DNA of 64,000 nucleotides from Desulfobacula sp964636495 (GCA_964636495.1 CAZWSL010000006.1:73297-137296), one strand, 5' to 3'. Positions 45,580 through 54,648 are shown, counted from the stretch's first letter. Numbers and translations are program-made. The notes: a model not told the origin generated them from the sequence alone.

Positions 45580-46428
45580 TTAAGGATCTGATGTTATCTG
45601 ATATCGCTTATTCTGATAAATATCTTTAACTGTATCAATAAAATCAAAGTCAAATGGTGGAATTGAGTTATAAATAAATGATAATTTTTTTAAATCATCC
45701 ATCTCTTTCAAATATTTTCCGGTCTTCAAGTAAACATCTCCATCTGTATTTTTGGGAATAAACCTTGGTTTGTCAGGCTTAATCCAACCTTTATGCAGGT
45801 ATTTCGGAAGAATACTTTTGCAACTGCATCGGTTTGCTTCGTTGAACAAGCAGCAGTTTTTTATCAGAAAGTCCTTTATTTTTTTCCTGGCTCTTGATAG
45901 CTGTTTTCGATATGCAGACTCTGAGATATCTAATATCTGTGCACCTTCTTTACCACTCACTTCCAGGACAACTCCTGATATAAAGGCCATTCTGTGGGAA
46001 CGGTCCAGGCACATAAGTATGGCATGTATGCATATTGATCTTGTTTCTGCTTCCAGATAGGGCTGCGGTATATCCTGCTGTTTTTTGAAGTGATTTTTGG
46101 CTTCATATCTGTCAATAATTTCTTCCAGGTTGTTGATAGTTGACATTTTCTTTTCTATACGGGATTTACGGGCAGCTTTTATTTTATTATATGCTATACG
46201 CATTATCCATGCTCTAAACGGTCCTTCCTGCCGATATCCCTGAAGATTGGTAATTATGGTAATTAATATCTCCTGGGTGGTATCTTCTGCATCTTCCGGG
46301 TCAAAGAGCATTCTTAATGATAAGGAATAAATATATTTTTGTATCTCACGGATGATTTCTTCCAGAGCAGTCTTTGAACCCTGAACAGCGTTGCAGACAA
46401 GTTGATTCATTTCATTATTGTTCTTCAT
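45580..46428 (-). CDS. ECF-type sigma factor with C-terminal extension
   Basis: 282 residues. Sigma region 2 (LRMLFDPEDAEDTTQEILITIITNLQGYRQEGPFRAWIMRIAYNKIK, split here only to note the DxEDxxQE core) and region 4 (HRMAFISGVVLEVSGKEGAQILDISESAYRKQLSRARKKI). Beyond region 4 are about 90 extra residues starting CCLFNEANRCSCKS. That Cys motif recurs in some ECF groups and may bind metal. No anti-sigma gene is adjacent, so the extension may regulate it. Divergent from the HU-like gene across a very AT-rich gap. Confidence 0.85.
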   Translation of the reverse strand: MKNNNEMNQLVCNAVQGSKTALEEIIREIQKYIYSLSLRMLFDPEDAEDTTQEILITIITNLQGYRQEGPFRAWIMRIAYNKIKAARKSRIEKKMSTINNLEEIIDRYEAKNHFKKQQDIPQPYLEAETRSICIHAILMCLDRSHRMAFISGVVLEVSGKEGAQILDISESAYRKQLSRARKKIKDFLIKNCCLFNEANRCSCKSILPKYLHKGWIKPDKPRFIPKNTDGDVYLKTGKYLKEMDDLKKLSFIYNSIPPFDFDFIDTVKDIYQNKRYQITSDP

Positions 46429-46732
46429 CTGAACCTTTTTTATGATGATTTTAAACTATTAATCAATAATTCCATATTTATCCTGATTTTTATTAATTAT
46501 ATTTTGACTCTACTAATACTGAGTCTTTTTTCCAAGAATTGTGACAAAAAAAATATTTTTATTATTAAAATTTTAAAAAAATAAATAGAAAGTTGAATAC
46601 TTTGTGGTTTACACCAGTAATACCTTTTGATAGAAAATATTGCATAAGTTCAGTTAACGGTGACACCATTGCAGAATTCCCGGAAACTGTAAGAGCATAA
46701 AGAAACACTGCCGCAAGACTGGAGATAGACAA
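46429..46732. other. AT-rich divergent region between ECF sigma and HU-like genes
   Basis: About 300 bases with very low G+C from 46440 to 46620; no coding sequence seen. A short GACTC/GAGTC stem (46505-46524) followed by T residues may end a short transcript on the plus strand. Promoters of both genes are expected here but none is convincing. Confidence 0.4.
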
Positions 46733-47017
46733 TTGAATAAACTTAAACTTATAGAAAAATTAGAAAAGAGATGTAATTTAACCAGAGATAAAGCTTCTGA
46801 GGTGGTTGAATGCATTTTTAAAGAAATGACCAATGCTCTTGTTAATGATAAAAGAATTGAAATAAGAAATTTTTGCTCTTTTTTTATCAGACATTACAAG
46901 CCCTACACCGGAAGAAATCCGAAGACAGGGGAAGCAATCCGGATTCCTGAAAAAAAACTTCCATTTTTCAAATGCGGAAAAGAATTAAAAGAGCGTGTTG
47001 ATTATCATGCAAATTAA
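46733..47017 (+). CDS. HU/IHF-family DNA-binding protein
   Basis: 94 residues, TTG start with GGAG 8 bases upstream. The helical dimer part (LIEKLEKRCNLTRDKASEVVECIF) and the arm (FIRHYKPYTGRNPKTGEAIRIPEKKLPFFK) match IHF-alpha-like proteins; the usual NFGxF is NFCSFF here. Nucleoid-bending protein. Context next to an ECF gene and gene fragments suggests an accessory copy. Confidence 0.88.
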   Translation: MNKLKLIEKLEKRCNLTRDKASEVVECIFKEMTNALVNDKRIEIRNFCSFFIRHYKPYTGRNPKTGEAIRIPEKKLPFFKCGKELKERVDYHAN

Positions 47018-47108
47018 TAGTTAAGTACTATACCTCGATTTTCACTGACCGTGCTTTTTTGAGCTCTGTTGTAAGTGCAATATTAGGAATCAAACATACC
47101 TGAGTCAA

Positions 47109-47399
47109 TTGAATTTTTATTCAATCTCAAGAGAAAAATATTTTTGGGTTGGAAATGTGTGGTTAGTGATAATGGAAGAAGATCCGGTAGAGCGTTCATA
47201 TCGCCATATAGCTTTTAAAGCCGATAAAAAAGACTTATCTGGCTTTAGAACAAAGTTGGAAGAACTTGGTCTTGAAATCAAACCACCAAGACCAAGGATT
47301 GAAGAAGAAGGAGAGTCTTTGTATTTTTACGATTATGACAATAATCTTTATGAATTACATGCCGGGACATTACGCCAAAGGATGGGTAAAACATATTGA
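47109..47399 (+). pseudogene. FosX-like glyoxalase-fold fragment (N-terminus missing)
   Basis: 96 codons from a TTG. YSISREKYFWVGNVWLVIMEE, ERSYRHIAFKADKKDL, LEIKPPRPRIEEEGESLYFYDYDNNLYELHAGTLRQR (parts quoted) match FosX-type fosfomycin hydrolases of the VOC superfamily, including the C-terminal Glu of the metal site. The first beta-alpha unit, with the first metal His (usually SHITFIV), is missing: upstream in frame are about 20 codons that could be family-related, then a TGA at 47046-47048. No ribosome site. Probably a non-functional remnant. Confidence 0.6.
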
Positions 47400-47480
47400 C
47401 ATTAAATACTGTTAAAGCCTTTGTCAGACAGGATCTTAAAGTGAGTGAATGATTTTAGAGATAATCATAAATGGGGTTAA

Positions 47481-47597
47481 TTTCGCGCTGAAAAGGGCCA
47501 GATTTCAACACTGTTTGACATTCTTGAAACGCCTACCGGCTCAATAATATCATTAGTTAACACCATGAGAAGAATTATCAAAAACAATTCACCTTGA
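47481..47597 (+). pseudogene. Short C-terminal remnant of an unidentified gene
   Basis: A 38-codon open stretch reading FRAEKGQISTLFDILETP and ending in a Lys/Asn-rich tail before TGA. Its composition looks protein-like but it has no start or ribosome site and a stop directly upstream. The product is not recognised. It lies in a 240-base gap between two other fragments. Confidence 0.25.
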
Positions 47598-47636
47598 AAT
47601 AATGAGTATTTCATTTTATATGTACCTCTTGTCTAT

Positions 47637-48662
47637 TTACTCAGGAAATCCAGTGTTACGCATGGCATCAACTGTGATTTTAAGACCGGACTGTGTTTTA
47701 TAAGGCCAATATTTTTTAATAAATGACACTGAAAGACGGGGAGACAATTCAATCGTCCTCTCTGCTGCTGCACGTGCATCCTCTTGCTGGCCTAACAAAC
47801 TGTATGTGACGGCTAACAATAGATGTGCCGGGGCAAAATCAGGTGCAAGAAGCTGTGCTTTTTTGAGTAGTGTTAGTGTTTGTTCATATTTCCCTTTTGC
47901 ATAATAGCTGCGACCTAAAGAATAAAAATAATGATAAGATGGAAAAGGATTAAGGCGAATTGCCTTTTTACAATGAGCAATTGATTCATCATAGTGCTCC
48001 GCATAGCATAGCGCAGTTCCTAACATCAAATGAGCCTGGCTTCCGTTTGGCTGAAGATCAATAGCCTTTTTACCTGATTCTATGGATTTTTTATATTTCC
48101 TTATTCTCAAATAGAGAGAGCACAGCAATGAGTGTGTAAAAGGATCGTTTTCATTAAGAGAAAGCGCTTTTTTTGCATACTCAAAGGCTTTTTTCAAATT
48201 TTCTTTTTTTGAAACATCATAATCAAAAAGAAACTTGTGATACCACCCCATCAACCTGTATCCGACTTCAGCTTCAGGTTCTATATCAACAATTTCCTGT
48301 GCCAGTCGGCCGTATCTTTCAACACCTTCTCTTGTTCCTTTATTTATGCATGATTGAGCTTCAGCATGTTTATAAAATACTTCAGAATTTTTATATTTAT
48401 TAATAAAAATACGTGCCTGGTCTCCATCGGTCAGTTTTATCCTTAAATTCTGTGCGATATTTAAAGAAATATCATCATGTATTTTTATGATGTTTCCAAA
48501 ATAATGGTCATAATTTTTTACCCAGATATGCCGCCCTTCAACGGCATCAATCAACTGAACAGTAACCCGGGTTCTATTTTCGGAACTTTTTACACTACCC
48601 TCCAACACATATCTGACCCCCAGTTCTTCACTGATTTTCCTGATTTTGACCGATTTGCCCAA
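47637..48662 (-). pseudogene. TolB/FlgO-like plus TPR protein, 5'-truncated
   Basis: 341 codons from a TTG. Begins GKSVKIRKISEELGVRYVLEGS and VTVQLIDAVEGRHIWVKNYD, the second half of the TolB/FlgO-like domain that in larger proteins follows an N-terminal cyclase, winged-helix or kinase domain. Tetratricopeptide repeats (about 6) fill the rest (AHLMLGTALCYAEHYDESIAHCKKAIRLNP). The family's usual preceding residues (SFxYKGKSVKIR) and the effector domain are missing: a stop lies 10 codons upstream in frame. Possibly still expressed but most likely a remnant. Confidence 0.6.
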
Positions 48663-48679
48663 CAGTCTTTTTCTTTTTC

Positions 48680-48850
48680 ACTGAATAAATAGACCTTGTC
48701 CATTAAATCATCATATCTTTTTTTTCTTCCGATAATTTGAAAAAGAGGTGCTTTCCCCAGTTCAGGAAGGGCATCTTTCCATTTCCGGTAGATCCTCGGT
48801 AGCAGGTATTTTTTTTTAGATGATCCTGCCTCTTTTCCAATGGTTTTTTT
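48680..48850 (-). pseudogene. Possible gene fragment joined to the truncated TPR gene
   Basis: On the minus strand, a frame open downward from a stop at 48851-48853 reads GKEAGSSKKKYLLPRIYRK, then WKDALPELGKAPLFQIIGRK and RYDDLMDKVYLFSEKEK. It then runs out of frame into the TPR gene. The pattern looks protein-coding but I do not recognise it. It suggests the TPR fragment was joined to another gene by a deletion. Confidence 0.3.
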
Positions 48851-48936
48851 TTAAAAAACGGAACAATAAAATTATTATGTGAATTTCAAAGGTTTACACC
48901 TGAATAGATGCCAAAATCAACTGTATAAAGATATTG

Positions 48937-50211
48937 TCAGATTTGAATTCCTAGAAGAGACACATCATCACGCCTGCTCTCATTTCCCTGATAGTCAAGC
49001 AGGTCTTCATATATCCGGTTTCCGTGTTTGAAAAATGGAACATCTTCAAGGGATAAAAGTAAGTTTTTAAATCGTTTTTTTCCATAGCTGCGGCGTTTCG
49101 GTCCGCCAATTTGGTCAATCAGTCCATCTGTCGTTAAATAAATTTTCTGTCCCGGCCTGAGTTCAATCCGTTGTTCAATATAGTTGTGATCAAAAGGGAT
49201 GCTGCGGTAACCAATCGCTTTTTTATCTCCTTTTATGATATCGATTTTCCCATTTTCCACAATAAACAAGGGGAATCGTGTACCGACATAGTTGAGTTCA
49301 GTCATGTCTGCATTGAAGTAGCACAACCCCAGTTCCATGCCATCATCAGACGAACCACTCTGCTTATGTTGATTAAGACTTTTCTGGACGATTTGATGCA
49401 TCCGCTGTATAACGTGCGAGATATCAATCTCTTCTGTTTCGCTTTTTGCCCGGGTCAATGCCGAGATTGTAATCAATGTCATGAAAGCACCGGGAACACC
49501 GTGACCGGTGCAGTCTCCCAAAGCCACAAGCAGACCGTTCTGCCAGGGAATACTCCAGTAGATATCTCCCCCTACTGTATCCCGTGGTTCCCATATGACG
49601 AAATAATCTGAAAACCACTCTTTAAAAATGCTTTCTTCAGGAAGGATGGCTTTCTGTATATTGCTGGCATAGTTTATGCTGCTTGAAATAATGTTTAATG
49701 CATCTTCGGCTGTATTTTTGGCATCATCGATATCCTGCATGATGTTTAACATGGCACGCCTTGTTTTCGCCAGTTTATTAACCCTGTCATTGAGAATTAT
49801 ATTGCTCTCTTCCTGTTTTTCAAAAGACTCTTTCAACTGCTGTGTCATTTTGTTGAATGCCACTGAAAAATCTCCCATGAAACTCACCTGATGCGTAAAA
49901 TCGCCTTTTGAAATCTGTTGTGTTATCCAGGTCAAATTTTTCAGACTCGCCTGCAGACTCTTAAGAGAATTCAAAAATGGATTATGTCCTCTTGGCGCCT
50001 CAAAATCCAAATCTCCGTTAGACAGGCTGTATCCCAGGTCTGTGGCAAGGTTATATCCTTTTAAAAATGTATTGATGTAACCGACTGCCTGTCTGAATTC
50101 ATTCTGAGGCATATCGTCAGGAAGCACGATAGATTCAGCTTTTTTACCTCTCTGTAAGTAATAAAAAATTTCTGATATTTTATCAAGATATCCTTCTTCA
50201 ACCTGGATCAT
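48937..50211 (-). CDS. SpoIIE/PP2C-type serine phosphatase with HAMP-like N-terminal region
   Basis: 424 residues, no membrane segment. Residues 60-145 resemble a HAMP-type linker (LTWITQQISKGDFTHQVSFMGDFSVAFNKMTQQLK), followed by a coiled coil and a SpoIIE-type phosphatase: AILPEESIFKEWFSDYFVIWEPRDTVGGDIYW (split region), GDCTGHGVPGAFMT and the final DDVSLLGIQI, with the metal Asp residues. Such enzymes dephosphorylate anti-anti-sigma-like proteins; no STAS or kinase partner is visible nearby. It lies 12 bases after the V4R gene, third of a three-gene operon. Confidence 0.85.
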   Translation of the reverse strand: MIQVEEGYLDKISEIFYYLQRGKKAESIVLPDDMPQNEFRQAVGYINTFLKGYNLATDLGYSLSNGDLDFEAPRGHNPFLNSLKSLQASLKNLTWITQQISKGDFTHQVSFMGDFSVAFNKMTQQLKESFEKQEESNIILNDRVNKLAKTRRAMLNIMQDIDDAKNTAEDALNIISSSINYASNIQKAILPEESIFKEWFSDYFVIWEPRDTVGGDIYWSIPWQNGLLVALGDCTGHGVPGAFMTLITISALTRAKSETEEIDISHVIQRMHQIVQKSLNQHKQSGSSDDGMELGLCYFNADMTELNYVGTRFPLFIVENGKIDIIKGDKKAIGYRSIPFDHNYIEQRIELRPGQKIYLTTDGLIDQIGGPKRRSYGKKRFKNLLLSLEDVPFFKHGNRIYEDLLDYQGNESRRDDVSLLGIQI

Positions 50212-50222
50212 GATCCATTTCC

Positions 50223-50750
50223 TCAGATAGCAGGCTTAACATCGAACCGGCATACTCTGTCACCCGAGCACCAGCAGTCTATTTCTTTTACGTCAAAATT
50301 TTCTCCGGTGTACTCAAAAAATATGCCATTTATAAATCCTTCATCATATGTGCATATGGTTTCATCAATCATAGGCAGGCCTGAACAATCAAGATCTTCA
50401 GCTACTGTCAGGGTAAATCTCATAGCATCCATATCTGCTTTTTCCACATTTAAAATACCTATTTTTAATTGTATGATTTTCTCCTTAAGTTCAGAAACAA
50501 ACCCATTGAAATCAGTATTTTTATCGATGAGCTCCCGGCAGAATAACCGCCCGGCATGCTGACCGGCTTCATAATAAATCTGATCCGCAGTCTCTGTATC
50601 AAATTTTTTAATGAGCACATCTCTCAAGGTAAACTGCATGAGCCGATACACATTTACGTCCATCGTACCACCAAGGTTGGGACGGCCTGTAGAAACATCA
50701 CCAAGCATATTCCAGTCAAATATCAACTCTTCTCGTTCCTCTTTAAACAT
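50223..50750 (-). CDS. V4R-domain ligand-binding protein
   Basis: 175 residues, cytoplasmic. Starts with a region like the V4R/XylR-N ligand-binding fold (LGGTMDVNVYRLMQFTLRDVL, YEAGQHAGRLFCREL) and ends in EIDCWCSGDRVCRFDVKP, the V4R Cys motif. V4R domains bind small hydrophobic ligands or metal. Stand-alone, placed between a receptor and a phosphatase (18 and 12-base gaps), it looks like a signal-transfer subunit. Confidence 0.82.
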   Translation of the reverse strand: MFKEEREELIFDWNMLGDVSTGRPNLGGTMDVNVYRLMQFTLRDVLIKKFDTETADQIYYEAGQHAGRLFCRELIDKNTDFNGFVSELKEKIIQLKIGILNVEKADMDAMRFTLTVAEDLDCSGLPMIDETICTYDEGFINGIFFEYTGENFDVKEIDCWCSGDRVCRFDVKPAI

Positions 50751-50767
50751 ATTTACCTCCTATAATT

Positions 50768-52408
50768 TTAGGTTATCTTCAGTAATTCATCAATACCGGC
50801 ATCCTGATCTACAATCTCATATTTTGCCTCTTTACTCAATTGTTTCAATAAATGATTGACTTCTTCTTTTAATTCAATCATTTTTTCTTCACGGCCCACA
50901 GCCAGGGTACTGAATTGTTCCAGCTCTTCCAGTTTCTGCTGAAGCGCTTTTTCTATTTTTTTTCTCTCTGTAAGGTCTATAAAACTTTCCAGAAGATAGG
51001 GATTGCCTTTTATGTCAATTTTAACAACGGTTTTAAGGATAGGAATTTCTTTTCCCTCTGCATTCAGGAGTATACGATCGTGATTGTCTACTATCTCGGC
51101 ATGATCGATAATGGGGCAGTCATCTATTTCTCTGGGACAGACAAACTTGTGACAGATATGTCCAACAATCTCTTCCCTGGGTAACCCAATCATCTTTTGG
51201 GCAAGTGGATTGGCATCTTCAATAATTCGATTTTCCTCATTAATTACAAGTATGCCTATGCTGATCGCGTTCAGAATCGTTTTGATGCGCTCTTCATTCT
51301 CTTTAACGACTCTTTCAGACTCAAGCCTTTCCGTAATATCTCTTACTGTGCCCACGGCAAACCACTTTTCATTAATCATGAAGGAGGAGAGGTTGATTGC
51401 TACGGGAAAGGTCTCCTGTTTCCGGTTTAAGGCTGTTGCTTGCACTGTGGAACCAAAAACAGCGCCTTTTCCGGTAACGGCAAATTTTTTTATTCCTTCA
51501 AAAGCCCTTTTTCTTATTTCAGTCGGAACAAAAGTTTTATGAAAATTCATGCCCAGGGCCTCGTCTGAGGAGTATCCGAACAGTTTTTCAGCCCCTTTAT
51601 TCCAGAATTGCACCCTATCTTGATTATCAATCATCACAAGGGCATCATTCACTGCCTGGCTCATGGCATTAATCTTCATCATGGAGGACTCAGTTTCCTT
51701 TCTCGCTTTTTCAAGGCCTTCCAGGATGTTAAGCCGACTGGTGAAATCTTTTCTGATCTGCAGAATCATGGGCCTGAAAACACCGAAAACAATTAAGATC
51801 AGTGCGCCCACAGAAAGGATTGCGCTTCCTATAAGGATTTTGCTCAAAAAGGTAATCTGTTTCTGGTTTTCTGCCTGATAAATCTTAACGATACTGTCCA
51901 GGTCCTCCATAAAAGCATCCCTTGACATGTAATAGAGGGAATTGAGGGCATGTTGCGCCTCTTTTTCAGTCAAATTCTCTTCTGCAATATCCATGGCGGT
52001 CTTTAAAAAATAACGGGTATCCCTATCAATCTGGGCATTGGGGCCGAAATAGAGATTTTTTATCTCCGGAGACATAGTCCCGCTGATCAAGCGGCTGTGG
52101 TTTTCCTCCATCTGGTGGGAGATCTCATAAATCTGGGTTTCTATGGCCATTTTATACACAGGGTCCACTAAGGGGTCATGATACTTACTGGCCAGCAGAA
52201 CGATCCGCTGGGAAAGCATGCGCTGCTGTCCGCTCAGGTTTATCAATTTCGAGTAGTGTCGGGTTTCAAGAAAAGCGGTTACCAGGGAGAAAAATATGAG
52301 GATAAGAAAAGTGACGATCCCGATGACAATAAAAAGCAGTCTTCGATTCATCCGGCTCACCAGCCGGGTGTTGCTGTCTTCTCTGTTATTCATATTATCC
52401 ACTGTCAT
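50768..52408 (-). CDS. PilJ-type transmembrane receptor with two PAS domains, no output domain
   Basis: 546 residues. TM1 at about 25-46 (LLFIVIGIVTFLILIFFSLV), periplasmic PilJ/NIT-like four-helix sensor with INLSGQQRMLSQRIVLLA, TM2 at about 190-212, then a coiled coil and two PAS domains (AVNDALVMIDNQDRVQFWN; ISIGILVINEENRIIEDAN) each ended by the usual PAC (GTVRDITERL, SFIDLTERKK). The C-terminus is a coiled coil without kinase, GGDEF, or methyl-accepting domain. It must signal through partners, most simply the V4R and SpoIIE proteins encoded next to it. Confidence 0.85.
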   Translation of the reverse strand: MTVDNMNNREDSNTRLVSRMNRRLLFIVIGIVTFLILIFFSLVTAFLETRHYSKLINLSGQQRMLSQRIVLLASKYHDPLVDPVYKMAIETQIYEISHQMEENHSRLISGTMSPEIKNLYFGPNAQIDRDTRYFLKTAMDIAEENLTEKEAQHALNSLYYMSRDAFMEDLDSIVKIYQAENQKQITFLSKILIGSAILSVGALILIVFGVFRPMILQIRKDFTSRLNILEGLEKARKETESSMMKINAMSQAVNDALVMIDNQDRVQFWNKGAEKLFGYSSDEALGMNFHKTFVPTEIRKRAFEGIKKFAVTGKGAVFGSTVQATALNRKQETFPVAINLSSFMINEKWFAVGTVRDITERLESERVVKENEERIKTILNAISIGILVINEENRIIEDANPLAQKMIGLPREEIVGHICHKFVCPREIDDCPIIDHAEIVDNHDRILLNAEGKEIPILKTVVKIDIKGNPYLLESFIDLTERKKIEKALQQKLEELEQFSTLAVGREEKMIELKEEVNHLLKQLSKEAKYEIVDQDAGIDELLKIT

Positions 52409-52826
52409 AAATAAGCGCTTCTCATCTGTTTGATTGTATAATGTGATCCTTTTTGCATAATACTCTCTTTTTCCGGATTGACGCGGAATATGAAAATGAT
52501 GATCCTCTAAATATGCAATCTGTTCTTTTGGTTGTAATTTTCATCTTCCCAGCATCATAACAGATTAAGCATGATAAAAGAATCTTAGATCATTTCCTGT
52601 CACTCCTGAAAAGTTGACAGGAGCCAGTTGTTATCCATCTCTCATCTGTCGGGAGGATGATAGTATCTTATTATACCCTCATTTCCAAAAAAATAACATG
52701 ACCGTATTCAGTTGTCCACAGTTTTATCATGCATTTCATTTTTTGGAGATAGACAGAAAAATTGTCAAAATTGTTTTTTTTAAAAAATGACGCTTGTTTT
52801 TTTACAAACCAGCACAAGTTTGATTA
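52409..52826. other. Regulatory gap upstream of the receptor operon
   Basis: About 420 bases without a gene. TCCTGTCA (52595-52602) and TGACAGGA (52615-52622) form an exact 8-bp inverted repeat with a 12-base loop, a candidate operator or terminator of the acyltransferase transcript. The rest shows no coding frame; -10-like TATTAT elements occur on the minus strand near 52460 but no clear promoter. Confidence 0.4.
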
Positions 52827-53564
52827 TTAAGCTTTGGCCACAGAGCTGACCAGGATGTTTTGAGCTCTTTTCATCAGATCACTGATATTCTCATCTGAAT
52901 AATCTGTTACGGCAATCGGTTCATGGATATTCATTGAAACTTTACCGGGAAACAGATCTAATGTTTTATTCGGAAGAATCCTCTGAGTTCCTCTGATTGT
53001 TACCGGCAGTATCGGCAGATCCAGATCGAGTGCCATTTTAAAAGCCCCTTTTTTAAGATGTCTCACAACCCCGTCAAAGCTCCGGGTGCCCTCGGGAAAG
53101 AAGATGATTGATGTACCGTTTACAATCTTTTTTTTTGCTTCATTGAGTGACTTTATAGCAGAGTCATGATCTGTCCGGTCAATAAAAATATGTCCCACTT
53201 TCTCGCATCCAATACCGATACCTGGTAATTTTCTCACCTCTTTTTTCATTACCCATTTGAAATCAATATTGAGAAAACCATATAAAACAAAGATATCAAA
53301 AGCACTCTGATGATTTGCTATCACCACATAAGATTGATTGATATCTATATGTTCTCTTCCAGATACGCTTATCAGGACCGGTGCCATCCAGGCGTTGATA
53401 CGGGCCCATAAAACGCCACCTGCAAAACTTGCAATTCGGTCATTGGCCAAAAAAGCGAAGACCACGGCAATTGAGCCGAAAAAAATGGTAGAGAGGCAGA
53501 AAAATGGTATGTATATAAACCACTTATACGGTTGATATAAAAGATATAGAATTTTCTTCATCAA
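52827..53564 (-). CDS. plsC: 1-acyl-sn-glycerol-3-phosphate acyltransferase
   Basis: 245 residues with an N-terminal membrane segment. Motif I NHQSAFD (His-x4-Asp), motif III FFPEGTRS, and the ILPVTIRGTQRILPNK block are complete, so this is the intact PlsC of the window. It adds the second acyl chain of phospholipids at the inner membrane. Single gene on the minus strand with a candidate promoter upstream. Confidence 0.92.
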   Translation of the reverse strand: MMKKILYLLYQPYKWFIYIPFFCLSTIFFGSIAVVFAFLANDRIASFAGGVLWARINAWMAPVLISVSGREHIDINQSYVVIANHQSAFDIFVLYGFLNIDFKWVMKKEVRKLPGIGIGCEKVGHIFIDRTDHDSAIKSLNEAKKKIVNGTSIIFFPEGTRSFDGVVRHLKKGAFKMALDLDLPILPVTIRGTQRILPNKTLDLFPGKVSMNIHEPIAVTDYSDENISDLMKRAQNILVSSVAKA

Positions 53565-53904
53565 TCACATTACTCTCTTCAGTCGTCTCTGAAGCTGTCA
53601 CTGAATCATAACCACCAACAGCATTTTAAACAGAAGCGGTGTTGTTTTCAGGGCACATTGCTCACTTTATAAAAAAATATAATAGAAACCGTTTTAAAAT
53701 CAACAAATATTTTTCGATATTCTGCATACTGTTTTCACAGGGAGTCTTTAATGATTCTGGATTCTGAATATTCCTGGAAAAAAACAATGATTTTTAACTG
53801 AAAAAACAAATCGTCAGTTAAGCGTGTATCATAACGGTTGCACAGATGATCTTGACCCGCTATCAGGTACGGGATCACAAAAGGGTATGAACAGGTTATC
53901 CTGG
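53565..53904. other. Gap between plsC and the GGDEF gene
   Basis: About 340 bases without a gene. Apart from the plsC promoter it holds an inverted repeat, TTAACTGA (53794-53801) with TCAGTTAA (53814-53821), 8 exact pairs across 12 bases, possibly the terminator of the GGDEF transcript, though without a clear T run. Confidence 0.4.
53676..53703 (-). promoter_or_regulatory. Predicted promoter of plsC (minus strand)
   Basis: On the minus strand, TTGATT (53703-53698) and TATATT (53681-53676) with a 16-base spacer, about 110 bases before the plsC ATG. Confidence 0.45.
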
Positions 53905-54648
53905 TTATGCGTATCTGGACGAAAACAGTTCATACCGGTTCCTTCCATTTGCTTTAGCCTTGTACATGGCAATATCTGCATTTTTAATCAGACTGACAGG
54001 TGCTTCCGCATCCATGGGGCAGAAACTGATTCCTATGGATGCACCTATCAAACCAATACCATTGTTCAGCTTAAATGGTTTGCAGAGTTGTGCTATGATT
54101 CTTCCGGCAATTTTTTCCACCTGGCTGCTGCTGCTGAATCCGGAGAGAATAATGGTAAATTCATCTCCACCCATACGGCACAGGATATCCTCTTTCTTAA
54201 GATTGCGCTCCATGCGCTGTGCTGCTGACTTGAGGATCTCGTCTCCAGCATCATGCCCCATTGTGTCGTTGATATTTTTGAATTTATCAAGATCAATAAA
54301 AAGGAGGCCCACCGGTTCTGTCCGGCTGCATGTTAAACATTTTTCCTCCAGAAAGGAGTGAAATAAAGCCCGGTTGGGTAAACCCGTCAAGGGATCATGC
54401 TTTGCTTCATCGATTTTTTTTTGAGCCAGCAGAAAATCTTCAATCATATTTTCGAGACGCAGGGCATATACATCCTTCTGTACAGTCAGCATGCTTATAT
54501 TCTCTGCCAGCTGACTGACCAGTGGATCTGATGAATCTGTTCTGTTTATAAATGCAATCAGCTCTTCCGATGCCGACGGCTGAAGGTTGAAAACGTTGTC
54601 GGTTATGGAAATTAATTTTTTAATATTATCAGTATGTGACATAATCAA
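53905..54648 (-). CDS. Diguanylate cyclase (GGDEF domain)
   Basis: 247 residues, soluble. The N-terminal 75 residues are helical with a coiled coil. The GGDEF domain runs from DPLTGLPNRALFHSFL to the end: DLDKFKNINDTMGHDAGD, the active-site MGGDEF and ADIAMYKAKANGRNRYE. The catalytic motif is intact, so c-di-GMP synthesis is expected. No inhibitory RxxD site is apparent before GGDEF. A second Met (M3, 54642) could be the start. It lies just upstream of the receptor operon region and 9 kb from a PilZ protein gene. Confidence 0.88.
   Translation of the reverse strand: MIMSHTDNIKKLISITDNVFNLQPSASEELIAFINRTDSSDPLVSQLAENISMLTVQKDVYALRLENMIEDFLLAQKKIDEAKHDPLTGLPNRALFHSFLEEKCLTCSRTEPVGLLFIDLDKFKNINDTMGHDAGDEILKSAAQRMERNLKKEDILCRMGGDEFTIILSGFSSSSQVEKIAGRIIAQLCKPFKLNNGIGLIGASIGISFCPMDAEAPVSLIKNADIAMYKAKANGRNRYELFSSRYA

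Noticed and set aside
47046..47048. In-frame TGA upstream of the FosX-like fragment as a second selenocysteine
   Set aside because: No SECIS-like hairpin with a GU loop follows, no conserved Cys occurs at this place in the family, and the upstream codons quickly reach another stop.
49171..49611. 146-codon frame opposite the SpoIIE phosphatase gene
   Set aside because: Its antisense strand encodes the phosphatase motifs; the frame has no domain of its own.
53824..54228. 134-codon frame opposite the GGDEF gene
   Set aside because: Antisense to the catalytic GGDEF region; no start signal.
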